DNA of 64,000 nucleotides from CAYNWT01 sp964450955 (GTDB taxonomy: Bacteria; Planctomycetota; Planctomycetia; Planctomycetales; Planctomycetaceae), in NCBI GenBank assembly GCA_964450955.1, contig CAYVFI010000015.1, forward strand, positions 1 through 64,000. Direction: 5' to 3'. Position numbers and translations under genes: made by a program. Below, one piece after another: positions 18,340-27,941 of this stretch. The first letter of the stretch is position 1, and each line of letters opens with the position of its first letter. The notes below the pieces were generated by a model. That model searched no databases, was not told where the DNA came from, and saw nothing but the letters and a program-made list of their open reading frames with translations.

Positions 18340-19749
18340 ATGAAAGCGAAAAACGGCGGCTCATTGCTGGTTGTGGATGACGATAAGCACATCCTTGACG
18401 CAATGGCTGATTACCTGCGAAGCCTTGGGCACCGCACTGAAGCTGCTTCGACCTGCACAGAAGCCATGGAGCGAATGCAGGAATTTCCGTTCGAGGTTGT
18501 CGTCTGTGACGTTAATCTTCCGGACAAGGATGGCTTCCAGTTGCTGGAATGGGCCCGCGAGAACGCTCCGGGAACAGCGGTCATTCTACTGACCGGGTTC
18601 GGAACCATCGAAAGCGCGGTCGAAGCGATTCGTGATGGTGCATTCGACTACCTGACCAAACCACTCATTGACCAGGAACTCCAACTCTCAATCGAACGCG
18701 CCCTCGAAAAGCGAAGGATGCTGGAAGAGAACCGGAACCTCAAAGCACAGCTCACTGAAAAATTTGGTGTGAACAACATCATCGGGCACGACTATAAGAT
18801 GCTCAAGATGTTTGATGTCATGGAAAGTGTCGCGGCAACGCGAACAACGGTTCTGATTCTCGGTGAGAGTGGAACCGGCAAGACCATGACCGCTCGGGCG
18901 ATTCACGACATGAGCGATCGTCGTGACAAACCATTCGTGGAAGTCGCCTGTGGAGCGCTACCTGAGAATTTGCTGGAAAGTGAACTGTTTGGACATGTCG
19001 AAGGTGCCTTCACCGGTGCCAATGGCAACAAGATTGGTAAGTTCCTGCAGGCCGACGGCGGAACGCTGTTCCTGGACGAAGTTGCCACAGCATCACCCGG
19101 CTTGCAGGTAAAGTTGCTGCGGGCACTCCAGGATCGCGAGTTCGAAGCTGTGGGCGGAACCGAGACCCACAAGGTCGATGTTCGCCTGGTTCTGGCGACC
19201 AACGCCGATTTGGAGGACATGGTTGCGAAGGGTGAGTTCCGCGAGGATCTGTACTACCGCATCAATGTTGTCTCGCTGACTCAGGCTCCACTTCGTGAAC
19301 GCCTGGGCGATATTCCGGCCATCGCCGAACACTACTTCAAGCTGTTTAATGAACAGAACGGTCGTGATCTTAAAGGCATCAGTACTGACGCCATGCGAGT
19401 TCTTCAGGAATACTCGTGGCCCGGTAATGTTCGTGAACTTGTTAATATCCTGGAACGAGCTGTCGTCCTGTGCCGCGGCACTGAGATCACACGCGGCGAC
19501 CTTCCGGACAAATTGACCACCGAACTGATGGCTCAGGCAGCGTTGCCGGCAACGCCAACTGGTCGCAACTCACTAAAGTCGGCACTGTCGGCTCCGGAAC
19601 GGCAACTCATCATCGACGCTCTTGAACAAAACGGGTGGAACCGACAAGCGACATCTCGCATGTTGGGGATCAACCGCACCACGCTGTACAAGAAGATGAA
19701 GAAGTACGACATCTCATTCGAAACGCACTACGCCGCATCAATGCAGTAA
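18340..19749 (+). CDS. Sigma-54-dependent response regulator (NtrC family)
   Basis: 469 residues from the ATG at 18340, chosen because AGGGG lies 7 nt upstream; an in-frame GTG at 18304 has no ribosome site. Receiver domain (about 6-125): phospho-acceptor D in VVCDVNLPD, switch T in LLTGFG and K in YLTKP. AAA+ domain (about 145-375): Walker A GESGTGKT, the sigma-54 contact motif GAFTGA, Walker B TLFLDE. The C-terminus is a Fis-type helix-turn-helix (GWNRQATSRMLGINRTTLYK). It activates sigma-54 promoters after phosphorylation. No histidine kinase is adjacent. It is the right-hand neighbour of the exopolysaccharide genes, and PEP-CTERM/exopolysaccharide loci elsewhere use a regulator of this type (PrsR); assigning that role here is inference. 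Confidence 0.93.
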   Translation: MKAKNGGSLLVVDDDKHILDAMADYLRSLGHRTEAASTCTEAMERMQEFPFEVVVCDVNLPDKDGFQLLEWARENAPGTAVILLTGFGTIESAVEAIRDGAFDYLTKPLIDQELQLSIERALEKRRMLEENRNLKAQLTEKFGVNNIIGHDYKMLKMFDVMESVAATRTTVLILGESGTGKTMTARAIHDMSDRRDKPFVEVACGALPENLLESELFGHVEGAFTGANGNKIGKFLQADGGTLFLDEVATASPGLQVKLLRALQDREFEAVGGTETHKVDVRLVLATNADLEDMVAKGEFREDLYYRINVVSLTQAPLRERLGDIPAIAEHYFKLFNEQNGRDLKGISTDAMRVLQEYSWPGNVRELVNILERAVVLCRGTEITRGDLPDKLTTELMAQAALPATPTGRNSLKSALSAPERQLIIDALEQNGWNRQATSRMLGINRTTLYKKMKKYDISFETHYAASMQ

Positions 19750-19792
19750 GTAGTCGCGACTTGCGAGATCAGGAAGACAAGGGACCGTCTGG

Positions 19793-19818
19793 CACCTCTC
19801 CCGGCTGCGGGAGAGGTG
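19793..19818. repeat. Short palindrome after the regulator gene
   Basis: Perfect 11-bp arms, CACCTCTCCCG and CGGGAGAGGTG, with a 4-nt loop. No T-tract follows, so it looks more like a dispersed repeat than a terminator. A related palindrome lies at 27175-27220. Confidence 0.65.
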
Positions 19819-20037
19819 GCGGTCTTAGCCGCGGGAGATGGGTGAGTCCCGCCTTCGGCCATGCGTTCTTCCCTGTGCGTGCGCTGCGCCCGCTTTTACG
19901 CGGAAAAGGCAAAGTGATCGGTGATCCAGCCCAAGGCACGGTCTTCAACGCGGCCAGGACGGCAACCGCGGCTAACGCAAAACGACGTAAGGTGTTCTGC
20001 GAACCTTCGTTTGTGTTATCAGCTTGTTTGTGATCAC

Positions 20038-22803
20038 TTAGTACGTGCCGAAGCCTTGCGGTGGCTGTGTCGCCATGCGAGTTCTCCCCTCAAGTTGCAG
20101 GTCCAGATCTCGCTTTTGCATGGCCAGGCTTAGACGGCGTACCTGACCGTCACCGGGGCGGATTTCCGTACAGATTCGGAACTGCTCTGCGGCTTGAGCA
20201 AACTGTTCTCGCTCAGCCAGCCAGACTCCGTGCTGGTAGTAGATGCGGAAATCACGTGGACTAAGTTCTGCAGCTTTGGCAAAGCATTCTTCGGCTCGCT
20301 TCGTGTCTCTCAGTTCGTCGCAGGCTTTCCGAGCAAACAGAAGGAACCGCACCTGTCGCTCAACGGGAACTTCAGGTTCGTCGGCCATCCTGAAAGCGGC
20401 TTTTGTAAACGCATCCAGCGAATAACCCACGTCACGCCACCGACCAAGCTGTCGGTACCGCTCAGCCATAAATGCAAGAGCTTCGACGTCCGGTTCGAAC
20501 AACTGAACCAGCACGGGAGCGTTCAGCATCACGGCAACCTCACCAATAATGCTCGATTGCAAAGACGGGCTTAGTTTGAACGCGCGTTTGAAGGGTTCCA
20601 GAGCTTCCAGAACTTCCTGCTGTTGCATTGATGGATTGGTGTTGGCTAACGCAGCAAGCAACTTTTGCTGCCCCGAAACCAAAAGGACCTTTGGTTCGTG
20701 AGGCCGAACCTGTATCGCCTGGGCAACAAACTTCTGGTTGTCCCAGTCGGTGTCGGCGTCCAGAAAATCCAGTTCGGACAGATACAGATACACTTCACCC
20801 TGAAGTGGGCAAAGCTCAAGACTTTTCCTTGCGTGCGCGACGGCTCGCCTTAGATACTCGCCACGTTCTTCAAACACACGACCAAGCCATTCCTCGCGGC
20901 CAGCCCAGTCGTCACGGTAATCCATGCGGGCCACGTTGCGGATCTCAGCCAGAGGCATCGGATTTTCGCTGGCCTCCTGCAGTTCCAGAAACGCCTGCAT
21001 GCACATTTTCGCCATCTTGGCGTGCGGCCGGGCCATCGATGGATCGGCCGAAATTGTTCGAGAGACCGCGACAAGCCGATTCCGAAACACGTTCGAACTG
21101 TTTTGAATCAGCGAACTGTTCCGCTTGTTTGTAATACGCTGGAACGCGTACCAATGATGTTGTGCCTGCACGCGACGGTACTTGGCCGGAACCATCCAGA
21201 CCGCCAGTGCCAGTGCACCAACGCCGGCAAGTGCCCACGCCAGTCTGGGCACCGGCATCATGGCCGGCATGCGTCCTAAATCTTCTTTTTGCAGCTGACC
21301 ACAACGACACGCGGAGGCCGCAAGTAACAAAACAGGAACCACACATGCCGGGACATACCAAACAAAGTCCGCGCCTGAGTGCGCCAGACTCGCCAGCAAA
21401 CTGGCAAGCGCTGCAGCCTGCGCAGCCGCGATAAGGGGTCCCGCTCCGCCGCCTAAACCGCGAAAGGTCCAGCAAATGGCAAACAGGAACCCAATCAACA
21501 ACATGCCAAGACCGACTTTACCGGTCTCAAGACAGACTTGCAGGTACCCGTTTTCAGCATGAGTAAACTCACCCATGTCATCCTGGCCGGATTCTTCCAT
21601 ATACATCGGGTACACTTCGCGGTGTGTACCGACGCCCGTACCGACGCTGGGAAAATCTTTGATTCCCGCAATGTTCGCGGCCCAAATAATTCTGCGTCCA
21701 TCACTGTTGTCCAACCGTTCGACATCAGCCGATGCAATCTGATCCAGTCGCTTCTGAATTTGATCTTCGCCATGCGCTGCAATTAAGCCGCACGTGATAG
21801 CCATCACGACGACGCCCGCAAAGACCAGCTGGCCGCTGATAATGGATGACCGATAAATGGCAAATCCACCGACAGCGCACGCGATCCCCATCGCTATTGA
21901 TCCGCCTCGCGACAGGGATAACAGAGTGGCAAAAACGACCACTGACAACGCGACTACGACCAGCCAAACACCGAATCCGGCATGGCTGGACAAGTCCTTG
22001 TTGCCCGCGTTCTTCGAACGCACGGAGGCCGCAGTTAAACACCACAGCAACGGTCCGACACCAAGGGCCAGAAAGTTTGCGAAGTGGTTCCGGTTCGTAA
22101 ACGCTCCCTTTACGACACGTTTGGTATCTGTGAACGGGTTCTCGTAGAACCAGAAAAATTTTCCGTTGGAAGCGGCATATTGCAGCAGTCCGAACACCGC
22201 CATGCCTGTTGCGGCAACGGCCAGCGTAACCATCAACCGGTAAACATCGTTTTGAGTTCGAAGACGCTGCATCGCAACCACAAATATCAAAACGTACGCA
22301 ATCAAAACCATCAGGCTGTCCAGCGTTTCAGCAGGCATCAGGCTAAGCTGATCCCATGGCCGCGATCCGGCGGTGCCCTGCCAGCCACTAAGCAGTTCTC
22401 CCAGCTTTGGTGAAAGACTCTGTATGCGTTCGAGTGGCAGGTGCACGATTTGCAGAATGACTAACGCAACACCCGCTGCGATTAGCGGTTCCGCCAACGA
22501 AAGCGTCCATCGTGCTTCCCGTTGCCGCATTTGCAGCAAACCCCAGCAACCCGCAATCCAACAGGCCGAACACACCAGGGCCAGTTGGCCTGGAGCCTCA
22601 CGACCGCCCATGATGAATGGGACAACCAGAATAAGAAACGCAAAGCCAGCATCAACACAGCGCAACAATAGCGTGTCAAGCTGGCTCTCAAGCGCAAGTG
22701 GGGTACCCAATTGGTCCAGGGGTGGTGCAACGGGCTCCGGCGACGAATGGCTGGATGAACGCCGTCTGCGTTTCCGGGATGATCCTGTTGAAGACATCTT
22801 CAT
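20038..22803 (-). CDS. O-antigen ligase/polymerase family membrane protein with TPR-like C-terminal half
   Basis: 921 residues from the ATG at 22801-22803 (AAGGA upstream); a TTG 21 bp further out is possible. After a basic N-terminus there are about a dozen hydrophobic segments up to residue ~520, with O-antigen ligase/Wzy-like features: the large loop GTGVGTHREVYPMYMEES and HAENGYLQ. The C-terminal ~380 residues are soluble and helical with TPR-like spacing (KSLELCPLQGEVYLYLSELDFLD, FAKAAELSPRDFRIYYQHGVWLAER). Likely polymerises or ligates a surface polysaccharide. It lies 72 bp downstream of the Wzc-like kinase in the same direction. Confidence 0.88.
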   Translation of the reverse strand: MKMSSTGSSRKRRRRSSSHSSPEPVAPPLDQLGTPLALESQLDTLLLRCVDAGFAFLILVVPFIMGGREAPGQLALVCSACWIAGCWGLLQMRQREARWTLSLAEPLIAAGVALVILQIVHLPLERIQSLSPKLGELLSGWQGTAGSRPWDQLSLMPAETLDSLMVLIAYVLIFVVAMQRLRTQNDVYRLMVTLAVAATGMAVFGLLQYAASNGKFFWFYENPFTDTKRVVKGAFTNRNHFANFLALGVGPLLWCLTAASVRSKNAGNKDLSSHAGFGVWLVVVALSVVVFATLLSLSRGGSIAMGIACAVGGFAIYRSSIISGQLVFAGVVVMAITCGLIAAHGEDQIQKRLDQIASADVERLDNSDGRRIIWAANIAGIKDFPSVGTGVGTHREVYPMYMEESGQDDMGEFTHAENGYLQVCLETGKVGLGMLLIGFLFAICWTFRGLGGGAGPLIAAAQAAALASLLASLAHSGADFVWYVPACVVPVLLLAASACRCGQLQKEDLGRMPAMMPVPRLAWALAGVGALALAVWMVPAKYRRVQAQHHWYAFQRITNKRNSSLIQNSSNVFRNRLVAVSRTISADPSMARPHAKMAKMCMQAFLELQEASENPMPLAEIRNVARMDYRDDWAGREEWLGRVFEERGEYLRRAVAHARKSLELCPLQGEVYLYLSELDFLDADTDWDNQKFVAQAIQVRPHEPKVLLVSGQQKLLAALANTNPSMQQQEVLEALEPFKRAFKLSPSLQSSIIGEVAVMLNAPVLVQLFEPDVEALAFMAERYRQLGRWRDVGYSLDAFTKAAFRMADEPEVPVERQVRFLLFARKACDELRDTKRAEECFAKAAELSPRDFRIYYQHGVWLAEREQFAQAAEQFRICTEIRPGDGQVRRLSLAMQKRDLDLQLEGRTRMATQPPQGFGTY

Positions 22804-22875
22804 GGCAGTGGTTTGTTCCTTCAAACCATGAATCGGTTGCCAGATCGATTCGACTTACGTTCCTGGCATTAAAAG

Positions 22876-25140
22876 CTACGCGGCCTGCTGGAATGCTTCT
22901 TCTTCAGGCTCTTCGTCGTGGCCATATCCGTAACCGTAGCCGTAACCATAACCATACCCGTAACCGTAGCCGTAGCCGCCGGTTTCAGGAGTCAGGTAGT
23001 TAACAACAACGCCAAGCACGTTGCACTTCAAAGCAAACAGGTTCTCTGTGGCTCTGATGACCATGCGACGACGGTCCTTGTCTGGTCTGACAACAAGAAC
23101 AATGCCGTCAACCAGTCGGCCAATGATCGCCGGGTCGCTGACAGCCAAAACCGGCGGAGCGTCGATAAGAATCTGATCGTATTGCGTTTCCGCCCATGCC
23201 AGCAGTTCAGCGAAACGGTTGCTTGAAAGCAGCTCGGCTGGATTCAGCGGACGTGGCCCCGAAGAAAGAACATCCAGTCCCTGCTGCGGTGTGACACGCA
23301 GGTTTTGCGCTACACTATCGGCAATGGGCCCTTCGTCCTTGAGCACCTGAGACAACCCAAGCGTGTCCCGCATCTCAAGCAATGTCGACATCCCCGGACG
23401 CCGCATGTCGGCGTCGATGAGCAGTGTTCGTTTTCCGGACTGAGCGAACGCGACCGCCATGTTGGCTGTGACTGTTGTCTTACCATCGCCAGGTTCCGTA
23501 CTGGTGAAGACGATTCGCTGAGTATCACTGTGCGAGAAATCGATGGACGTTCGCAGTGATCGAAACGCCTCACTTTCGCTGCCCGAGGGTTTCACAAACG
23601 TCTGTACGGTGTAAAGCCCTTCGCCCTCAATTTGTTCCATTTTCGGAACCATTGAAAGCACCGGCACGCCAAGGTGCATCTGCAGTTCTTCCGGCGACCG
23701 GAACCGGTCGTCCAGAACATCCAGGATATAAATAATCATGCAGCCCAGAACAGTACCGGTCAGTAACGAAGCCATACCGACAATGGATACCTTTGGAGTC
23801 ACTGGAGCTGACAACGCCGTTGGCGGTGTGATGTCCCTGGCTTTGACCGACCCGTCTGCATTAAGTCTTAGATTGAAGATGGTCGCCGCGTTCTCTCTGA
23901 TCTGTTCACCGCGTGTAGCAATCTCAGCTTCCAACGCACGCATTTGCTGCAGTTCATATTGGATTTTTGCTTCTTGCTGTTGTTCAAATTGCAATTGCTT
24001 TGTGATGTCTTCCTGCTGGCTGTACGTGGACTCCAGCTTTCGCAGGGCCAACGCACGCAACTGAGGAACCAGCTCGGTCTTGGCCGCTGCTTCCATCTTT
24101 CTGGTGTGACGAAGCGGTAGATCTTCAATGAAGGCTTGCTTCATTTCGATCTGCACACGCAGGTTCTTGATTCGCGAATGCCGCTCACCATACGTGTTCA
24201 GGTCTTCGGCGAGCTTCAGTTTCAGATCCAGAAGTTCCTGATTCAGTCGCGATGCCTCAATATCCTTCTGACGGCTGAGATCCTCAATTAAAGGACGGCC
24301 GGCTTCGTTTGTGGCTCCCATCAAAAATGGGAGAAGGTTCTGGCCCGAACTGATGGCTCGGTCAATTGATCGCACGTACCCCTGAGCTCTTGCTGTTTCC
24401 TGCTGAGCCTGAACCTGAAGCCCGTTGAGTGTCTTGATTTTCTCACTATGAATCGTTGTGGCCGACCCCTGAGCATCTAACTGGATAAATCCCTGATTCC
24501 GTCGCTTTGCAGCAAGCAACAGCCCACCCAGTTCATTCACTCTGGCCATGGAAGCCTGTTGAGCCGCCTCAAGATCGCGAACCTTCTCGGCTGAAACGTC
24601 GCTGTATGTTTCGTTCAAGTAACTGCGATAGGCAGTCAGCAGGTGCTGCAAAACGACCGCCGCCGTTCTGGGCTCACGAGATCGAAATGAAATCTCCAGA
24701 ATGTTGGTCTGGCGGATGGCACGCACGCTCAGGCTATCCTGAATTGTTGCAATCCACTTTTCTTCGGGGATACCTTCCAAATCAATCAGAGCATCCGGTG
24801 GCAACGTGCTAATCGCCTGACCGACGACATCCTTGCTCTCCATCACACGCTGGAACGTCGGCATGTTACTTCGTGCGGCGGTGGAGTCTGCGTCGTCGTC
24901 GTCGCTTTTGGAGTTCACTTCGACAATCATCAATTCAGCACTGGCCTGGTACAGCCGGGTCGCCGTCATGAAATACACAAGTCCAATCGCACACGCCACA
25001 ATCAGCGAAGCGATCAGAATGTTCTTGCGGAGTCGGACTGTGCGGAAGAAACGCATCAACAAATGCAATCCGTTAATGCCTGCTGGCATTCCGGTAGTCG
25101 CTTGCTGAGCTTGCTCTTGCGTGTCAGAAGTCGGTTGCAT
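22876..25140 (-). CDS. Polysaccharide co-polymerase with tyrosine autokinase domain (Wzc/CapB family), Gly-Tyr tail
   Basis: 754 residues. N-terminal Wzz domain with TM1 at about 37-57, coiled-coil periplasmic region (about 170-420) and TM2 near 450. The BY-kinase domain follows: Walker A TSTEPGDGKTTV, Walker A' TLLIDADMRRPG, Walker B ILIDAPPVL. The C-terminal tyrosine cluster is a regular alternation of nine Tyr with Gly (encoded at 22924-22978), then HDEEPEEE. In known BY-kinases the tail tyrosines are autophosphorylated and govern polymer length. It sits between the Wza-like gene upstream and the O-antigen ligase gene downstream in one probable operon. The ATG at 25138-25140 lacks an obvious Shine-Dalgarno. 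Confidence 0.95.
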   Translation of the reverse strand: MQPTSDTQEQAQQATTGMPAGINGLHLLMRFFRTVRLRKNILIASLIVACAIGLVYFMTATRLYQASAELMIVEVNSKSDDDDADSTAARSNMPTFQRVMESKDVVGQAISTLPPDALIDLEGIPEEKWIATIQDSLSVRAIRQTNILEISFRSREPRTAAVVLQHLLTAYRSYLNETYSDVSAEKVRDLEAAQQASMARVNELGGLLLAAKRRNQGFIQLDAQGSATTIHSEKIKTLNGLQVQAQQETARAQGYVRSIDRAISSGQNLLPFLMGATNEAGRPLIEDLSRQKDIEASRLNQELLDLKLKLAEDLNTYGERHSRIKNLRVQIEMKQAFIEDLPLRHTRKMEAAAKTELVPQLRALALRKLESTYSQQEDITKQLQFEQQQEAKIQYELQQMRALEAEIATRGEQIRENAATIFNLRLNADGSVKARDITPPTALSAPVTPKVSIVGMASLLTGTVLGCMIIYILDVLDDRFRSPEELQMHLGVPVLSMVPKMEQIEGEGLYTVQTFVKPSGSESEAFRSLRTSIDFSHSDTQRIVFTSTEPGDGKTTVTANMAVAFAQSGKRTLLIDADMRRPGMSTLLEMRDTLGLSQVLKDEGPIADSVAQNLRVTPQQGLDVLSSGPRPLNPAELLSSNRFAELLAWAETQYDQILIDAPPVLAVSDPAIIGRLVDGIVLVVRPDKDRRRMVIRATENLFALKCNVLGVVVNYLTPETGGYGYGYGYGYGYGYGYGYGHDEEPEEEAFQQAA

Positions 25141-25200
25141 GCGTTTAAGTTTTTGAAATTGAGAGGGAAAAAGAAGGCCGCATCCTGCGGCCAGGCAGCA

Positions 25201-26310
25201 CTAGAACAGGGTGTCAATCCTTGACACACCAAAGCGAAGCATTCTTAGGGCATCCAGAGTCAGCGTTGCGGGAGTCTGTTCGACGGATACAACGTCACCG
25301 GGTGCCAGAAGGATGTTCGATCGGTCGCTGATCTTCGCGTCACTTAACTTCAATGAGATCGTGATCGGATCTCCCTGACGTGTCTGACGAATAACCCAAA
25401 CTTTGTTGGCAAACTGGTTGCTGACTCCGCCCGCACTAGTGAGAGCATCCCACAGGCGAACATTCTTGCCGGTGACTGCAATCGGGCCTGGCTTTTTGAC
25501 CAATCCACGAACCGAAATCGGAAGCGGGTCCAGCTTTTGAACCATCACCACCGCACCGTCCTGCAGCTTATAACCATCCGGATTCCCGTTCATGCCACCG
25601 CCAGCCAAAGAACTCAGGCTAATGGTCACCGGTGCTGCGAATGATACTGTGCCCATAGGCTGACGGTAGCTTGCCTGCTGAATTCCGCCCGGGGACGTCG
25701 CCGCGTACTCCATGCCCTGTGGCATGCCGCCAGCGGTTCGAACCTCAATTTTGTCGCCCGCGTCTTCAGCCAATCCGCCGGCCATTGTGATAGCCGTCAA
25801 AACGTCCGATTGATCAGCCGGCAGCTCGTAGACTTCGGGACGATTCACACCACCGATGACACGAACTCTATTGGTCCGTTTTTCTTCAATCCGCACCGTT
25901 ACCAGCGGGTTCTGGAAAATCTGGTTCTGAACAAAGTCGCGTTGAATCGCGGTTCCAGCACTGTCCGGCTTCTTTCCCGCCACAGCCACCTGGCCAAGTT
26001 CTGGTAGCTGAACCGTCCCGTTGTCGCTCACGGCAACATGCAGTGTGGGAATGACCTGAGTTCTGTCGTAACCGGCCGCGATATCAATTGCCAGATGGTC
26101 GCCAGGACCAATGGCGTTCGCGTACCGTGGCAAACTGGCAAGCGGCGCAAGACTTTGTTCTCGCGGATTGCTTCGAGGTGGAACGCGCCACTTTGCGGGA
26201 AGCGTCTTCGCCGTGAAGTGGGTTTTCCTTGCGCAACCGCTATACAGCGTGCATAGCACGAACGCGCACAGCAGATACGCAGTGGGGCGTATTCTTCGGT
26301 GAAATGGCAT
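25201..26310 (-). CDS. Polysaccharide export protein (Wza-like) lipoprotein
   Basis: 369 residues from the ATG at 26308-26310; a GTG 81 bp upstream would place a charged stretch before the signal. The signal segment YLLCAFVLCTLYSGC ends at a Cys with an imperfect lipobox. The polysaccharide export domain (about 75-160) has the standard opening IGPGDHLAIDIA and LPELGQVAVAGK. SLBB-like domains follow (VRVIGGVNRPEVYELP and VRGLVKKPGPIAVTGKNVRLWDAL). It would form the outer-membrane conduit for the polymer. It is the first gene of the wza-wzc-wzy-like operon reading leftward. Confidence 0.92.
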   Translation of the reverse strand: MPFHRRIRPTAYLLCAFVLCTLYSGCARKTHFTAKTLPAKWRVPPRSNPREQSLAPLASLPRYANAIGPGDHLAIDIAAGYDRTQVIPTLHVAVSDNGTVQLPELGQVAVAGKKPDSAGTAIQRDFVQNQIFQNPLVTVRIEEKRTNRVRVIGGVNRPEVYELPADQSDVLTAITMAGGLAEDAGDKIEVRTAGGMPQGMEYAATSPGGIQQASYRQPMGTVSFAAPVTISLSSLAGGGMNGNPDGYKLQDGAVVMVQKLDPLPISVRGLVKKPGPIAVTGKNVRLWDALTSAGGVSNQFANKVWVIRQTRQGDPITISLKLSDAKISDRSNILLAPGDVVSVEQTPATLTLDALRMLRFGVSRIDTLF

Positions 26311-26689
26311 CGGTTGTGAGATCCCGCGAGAGAGCGGTATGGCCGGTCGGCCGGAGATATGCAACTTGGAGAGAGAGCAGCGTGAGAACACGCCGTTAAG
26401 GGCACTATTACGAGAACTGCCTGAAACGGGTCAAGACGATTTCACATAACAGGGCTGTCACTTCAGCGTCGCAGCCGGATTCGATCGCCCGGCGAATTAG
26501 CCACCGAACATCAATAGTCAGAACGACTTATCGCGTTTCGCAGGCCCGCCTTGGGCCATCTATTTTTGACGATATGGTTTTTCGCCGGTATCATGTGAGC
26601 TTAACGACTCGACACCCGCCATCGATTGGCCGAACCAGAGGAACTGCAGCAGAAACGACTTCAATCGCCCCACAACAAAGGAGTAGTAG
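26311..26689. other. Divergent regulatory region upstream of the exopolysaccharide operon
   Basis: 379 bp between the Wza-like gene and the small HHE-like gene. No coding frame. A strong AAAGGAG ribosome site at 26678-26684 belongs to the rightward gene. No clean sigma-54 or operator motif was found. Confidence 0.5.
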
Positions 26690-27139
26690 ATGAGTAACAC
26701 GCCGCGTCAGGATCAGGTCAGCAAGCTAGGCCGATACACTCAGATGCAGTACATCCTCCTCGGAGACCTTCGCGAAGTCCTCGAATCACGCCCCGGACTG
26801 TCCGAACGCAATTGGATGCTCACCATCCTGGATGCGCTGCTCGAAACACTCCCCACCCAGTTTAGCCTGCGTGAAGAAGGCGGCTATATGACTGAGGTAC
26901 TTGAGGCGTTCCCCTACTGGGAAGACGAAGTCGAGAAACTGCGATCTGAACACACAACGCTGTGCAGTTCTCTCCAGAATCTCAGAGACCGTGTCCACGC
27001 TGGCAGCCAATACAAGCAGATCGCCGAAGTCTTGCGCAGCGAACTGGCAGCCTGGATGAAGTGCCTCAACGATCACAACAGCCACGAATGTCGGCTATTC
27101 CAAACCTCTGTGAACCTTGAAGTCGGCTGCGGCGATTAG
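26690..27139 (+). CDS. Small helical protein with HHE/hemerythrin-like C-terminal pattern
   Basis: 149 residues, all helical in appearance, no signal or membrane segment. AAAGGAG lies 5-6 nt before the ATG, so translation should be strong. H88, H129, H132 and E133 (LNDHNSHECRLFQ) recall the metal ligands and the usual HxxHExxLF ending of hemerythrin-like proteins, but the family's first His and the middle Glu are not obvious. Assignment is therefore tentative; a metal- or redox-sensing protein is possible. It faces away from the exopolysaccharide operon and is convergent with the PEP-CTERM gene. Confidence 0.75.
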   Translation: MSNTPRQDQVSKLGRYTQMQYILLGDLREVLESRPGLSERNWMLTILDALLETLPTQFSLREEGGYMTEVLEAFPYWEDEVEKLRSEHTTLCSSLQNLRDRVHAGSQYKQIAEVLRSELAAWMKCLNDHNSHECRLFQTSVNLEVGCGD

Positions 27140-27174
27140 CCAGGCGACAGCCGCTGTCGATCAAAAATCGCCTT

Positions 27175-27220
27175 ACCTCTCCCGCAACCCATCCACAAAC
27201 AACACAAGTGCGGGGGAGGT
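27175..27220. repeat. Inverted repeat, 12-bp arms
   Basis: ACCTCTCCCGCA at 27175-27186 and TGCGGGGGAGGT at 27209-27220 pair with one mismatch. It lies between convergent genes and resembles the palindrome at 19793-19818. Confidence 0.6.
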
Positions 27221-27232
27221 CACTGCCGAACA

Positions 27233-27302
27233 CCCCCCCCCAAAAAAAACTCCCCGTTCAACTCTTCAACTCTTCAACCTTCAACCTTCAACCTTCAACC
27301 CC
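27233..27302. repeat. Low-complexity C/A runs and TTCAAC microsatellite
   Basis: A run of nine C and eight A is followed by six TTCAAC-type units alternating with CT or CT-less spacers. The last bases overlap the 3' end of the PEP-CTERM gene, so repeat length change could alter its final codons. Confidence 0.8.
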
Positions 27303-27932
27303 AACCCGCCGACGACGTCGAACCCAAACACTACTACACCCCGCAAGGCCAATAAGAATCCACGTCGAAGGCTCCGGCGTCGCTGTTGTGATGGAAACAT
27401 TGTCGATTGCAAATTCGTCAAATCGAAAACCACTGTGATTCAGTTGACGCCAGCGGAACCGGGTCGCTGCTGTTTGTGCGGCGGCCGGCACCATGGCGGA
27501 ATAGGTCAGCCAATTCGTAACCGGTGCATCATCGCGAAACTGAACAAGGTCCAGTTCGTCAATGACTGTGAAGTTGACTCCATCAGTTGAATACTCCACA
27601 ACAGCGTTCTCTCCCACATCGACATCTTCCCAGAAGATGTTCCCATCGATGTCCTCATTACCGCCGCGAAAGTCAAACTGAATCGTTCCACCGCTTGAAA
27701 CATCTACCGCTATCGTGGTGGCCTGACGCACTCCGAACCCCGCGAAGTGCAACGCATTTCCCGTATCAAATCCCTGTATGCCGTTTCCCCTGGCCCCGAC
27801 CGTTGATGTCAATGTCCACTGGGACGCATCAATCGGGTCAAAGTCATCCGAGAAAATAACCCCGGCACGCGATGCTGGCGCGTGAAGTGTCAGGCAGACA
27901 AGGATTGCCGATGCAACAATGTGTTTGCTCAT
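27288..27932 (-). CDS. PEP-CTERM sorting-domain protein (exosortase operon)
   Basis: 214 residues with signal peptide (about 1-23, ending ASRAG). The mature domain resembles a jelly-roll/laminin-like sandwich: DDFDPIDASQW, LHFAGFGVRQATT, IDGNIFWEDVDVGENAVVEYS. The C-terminal anchor has PEPSTW, the hydrophobic stretch ILIGLAGCSSVW and VRRRRR. It begins 9 bp after the TPR gene, which overlaps the exosortase gene, so the three form one operon. The natural reading is that this protein is a substrate of the exosortase. The 3' end runs into the TTCAAC microsatellite. Confidence 0.92.
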   Translation of the reverse strand: MSKHIVASAILVCLTLHAPASRAGVIFSDDFDPIDASQWTLTSTVGARGNGIQGFDTGNALHFAGFGVRQATTIAVDVSSGGTIQFDFRGGNEDIDGNIFWEDVDVGENAVVEYSTDGVNFTVIDELDLVQFRDDAPVTNWLTYSAMVPAAAQTAATRFRWRQLNHSGFRFDEFAIDNVSITTATPEPSTWILIGLAGCSSVWVRRRRRVGVEG

Positions 27933-27941
27933 ATCAGAATT

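Noticed and set aside
26400..26640. Possible sigma-54 site upstream of the Wza-like gene (TGGCCC...GGGC on the minus strand)
   Set aside because: The -12 element lacks TTGC and the match is too loose.
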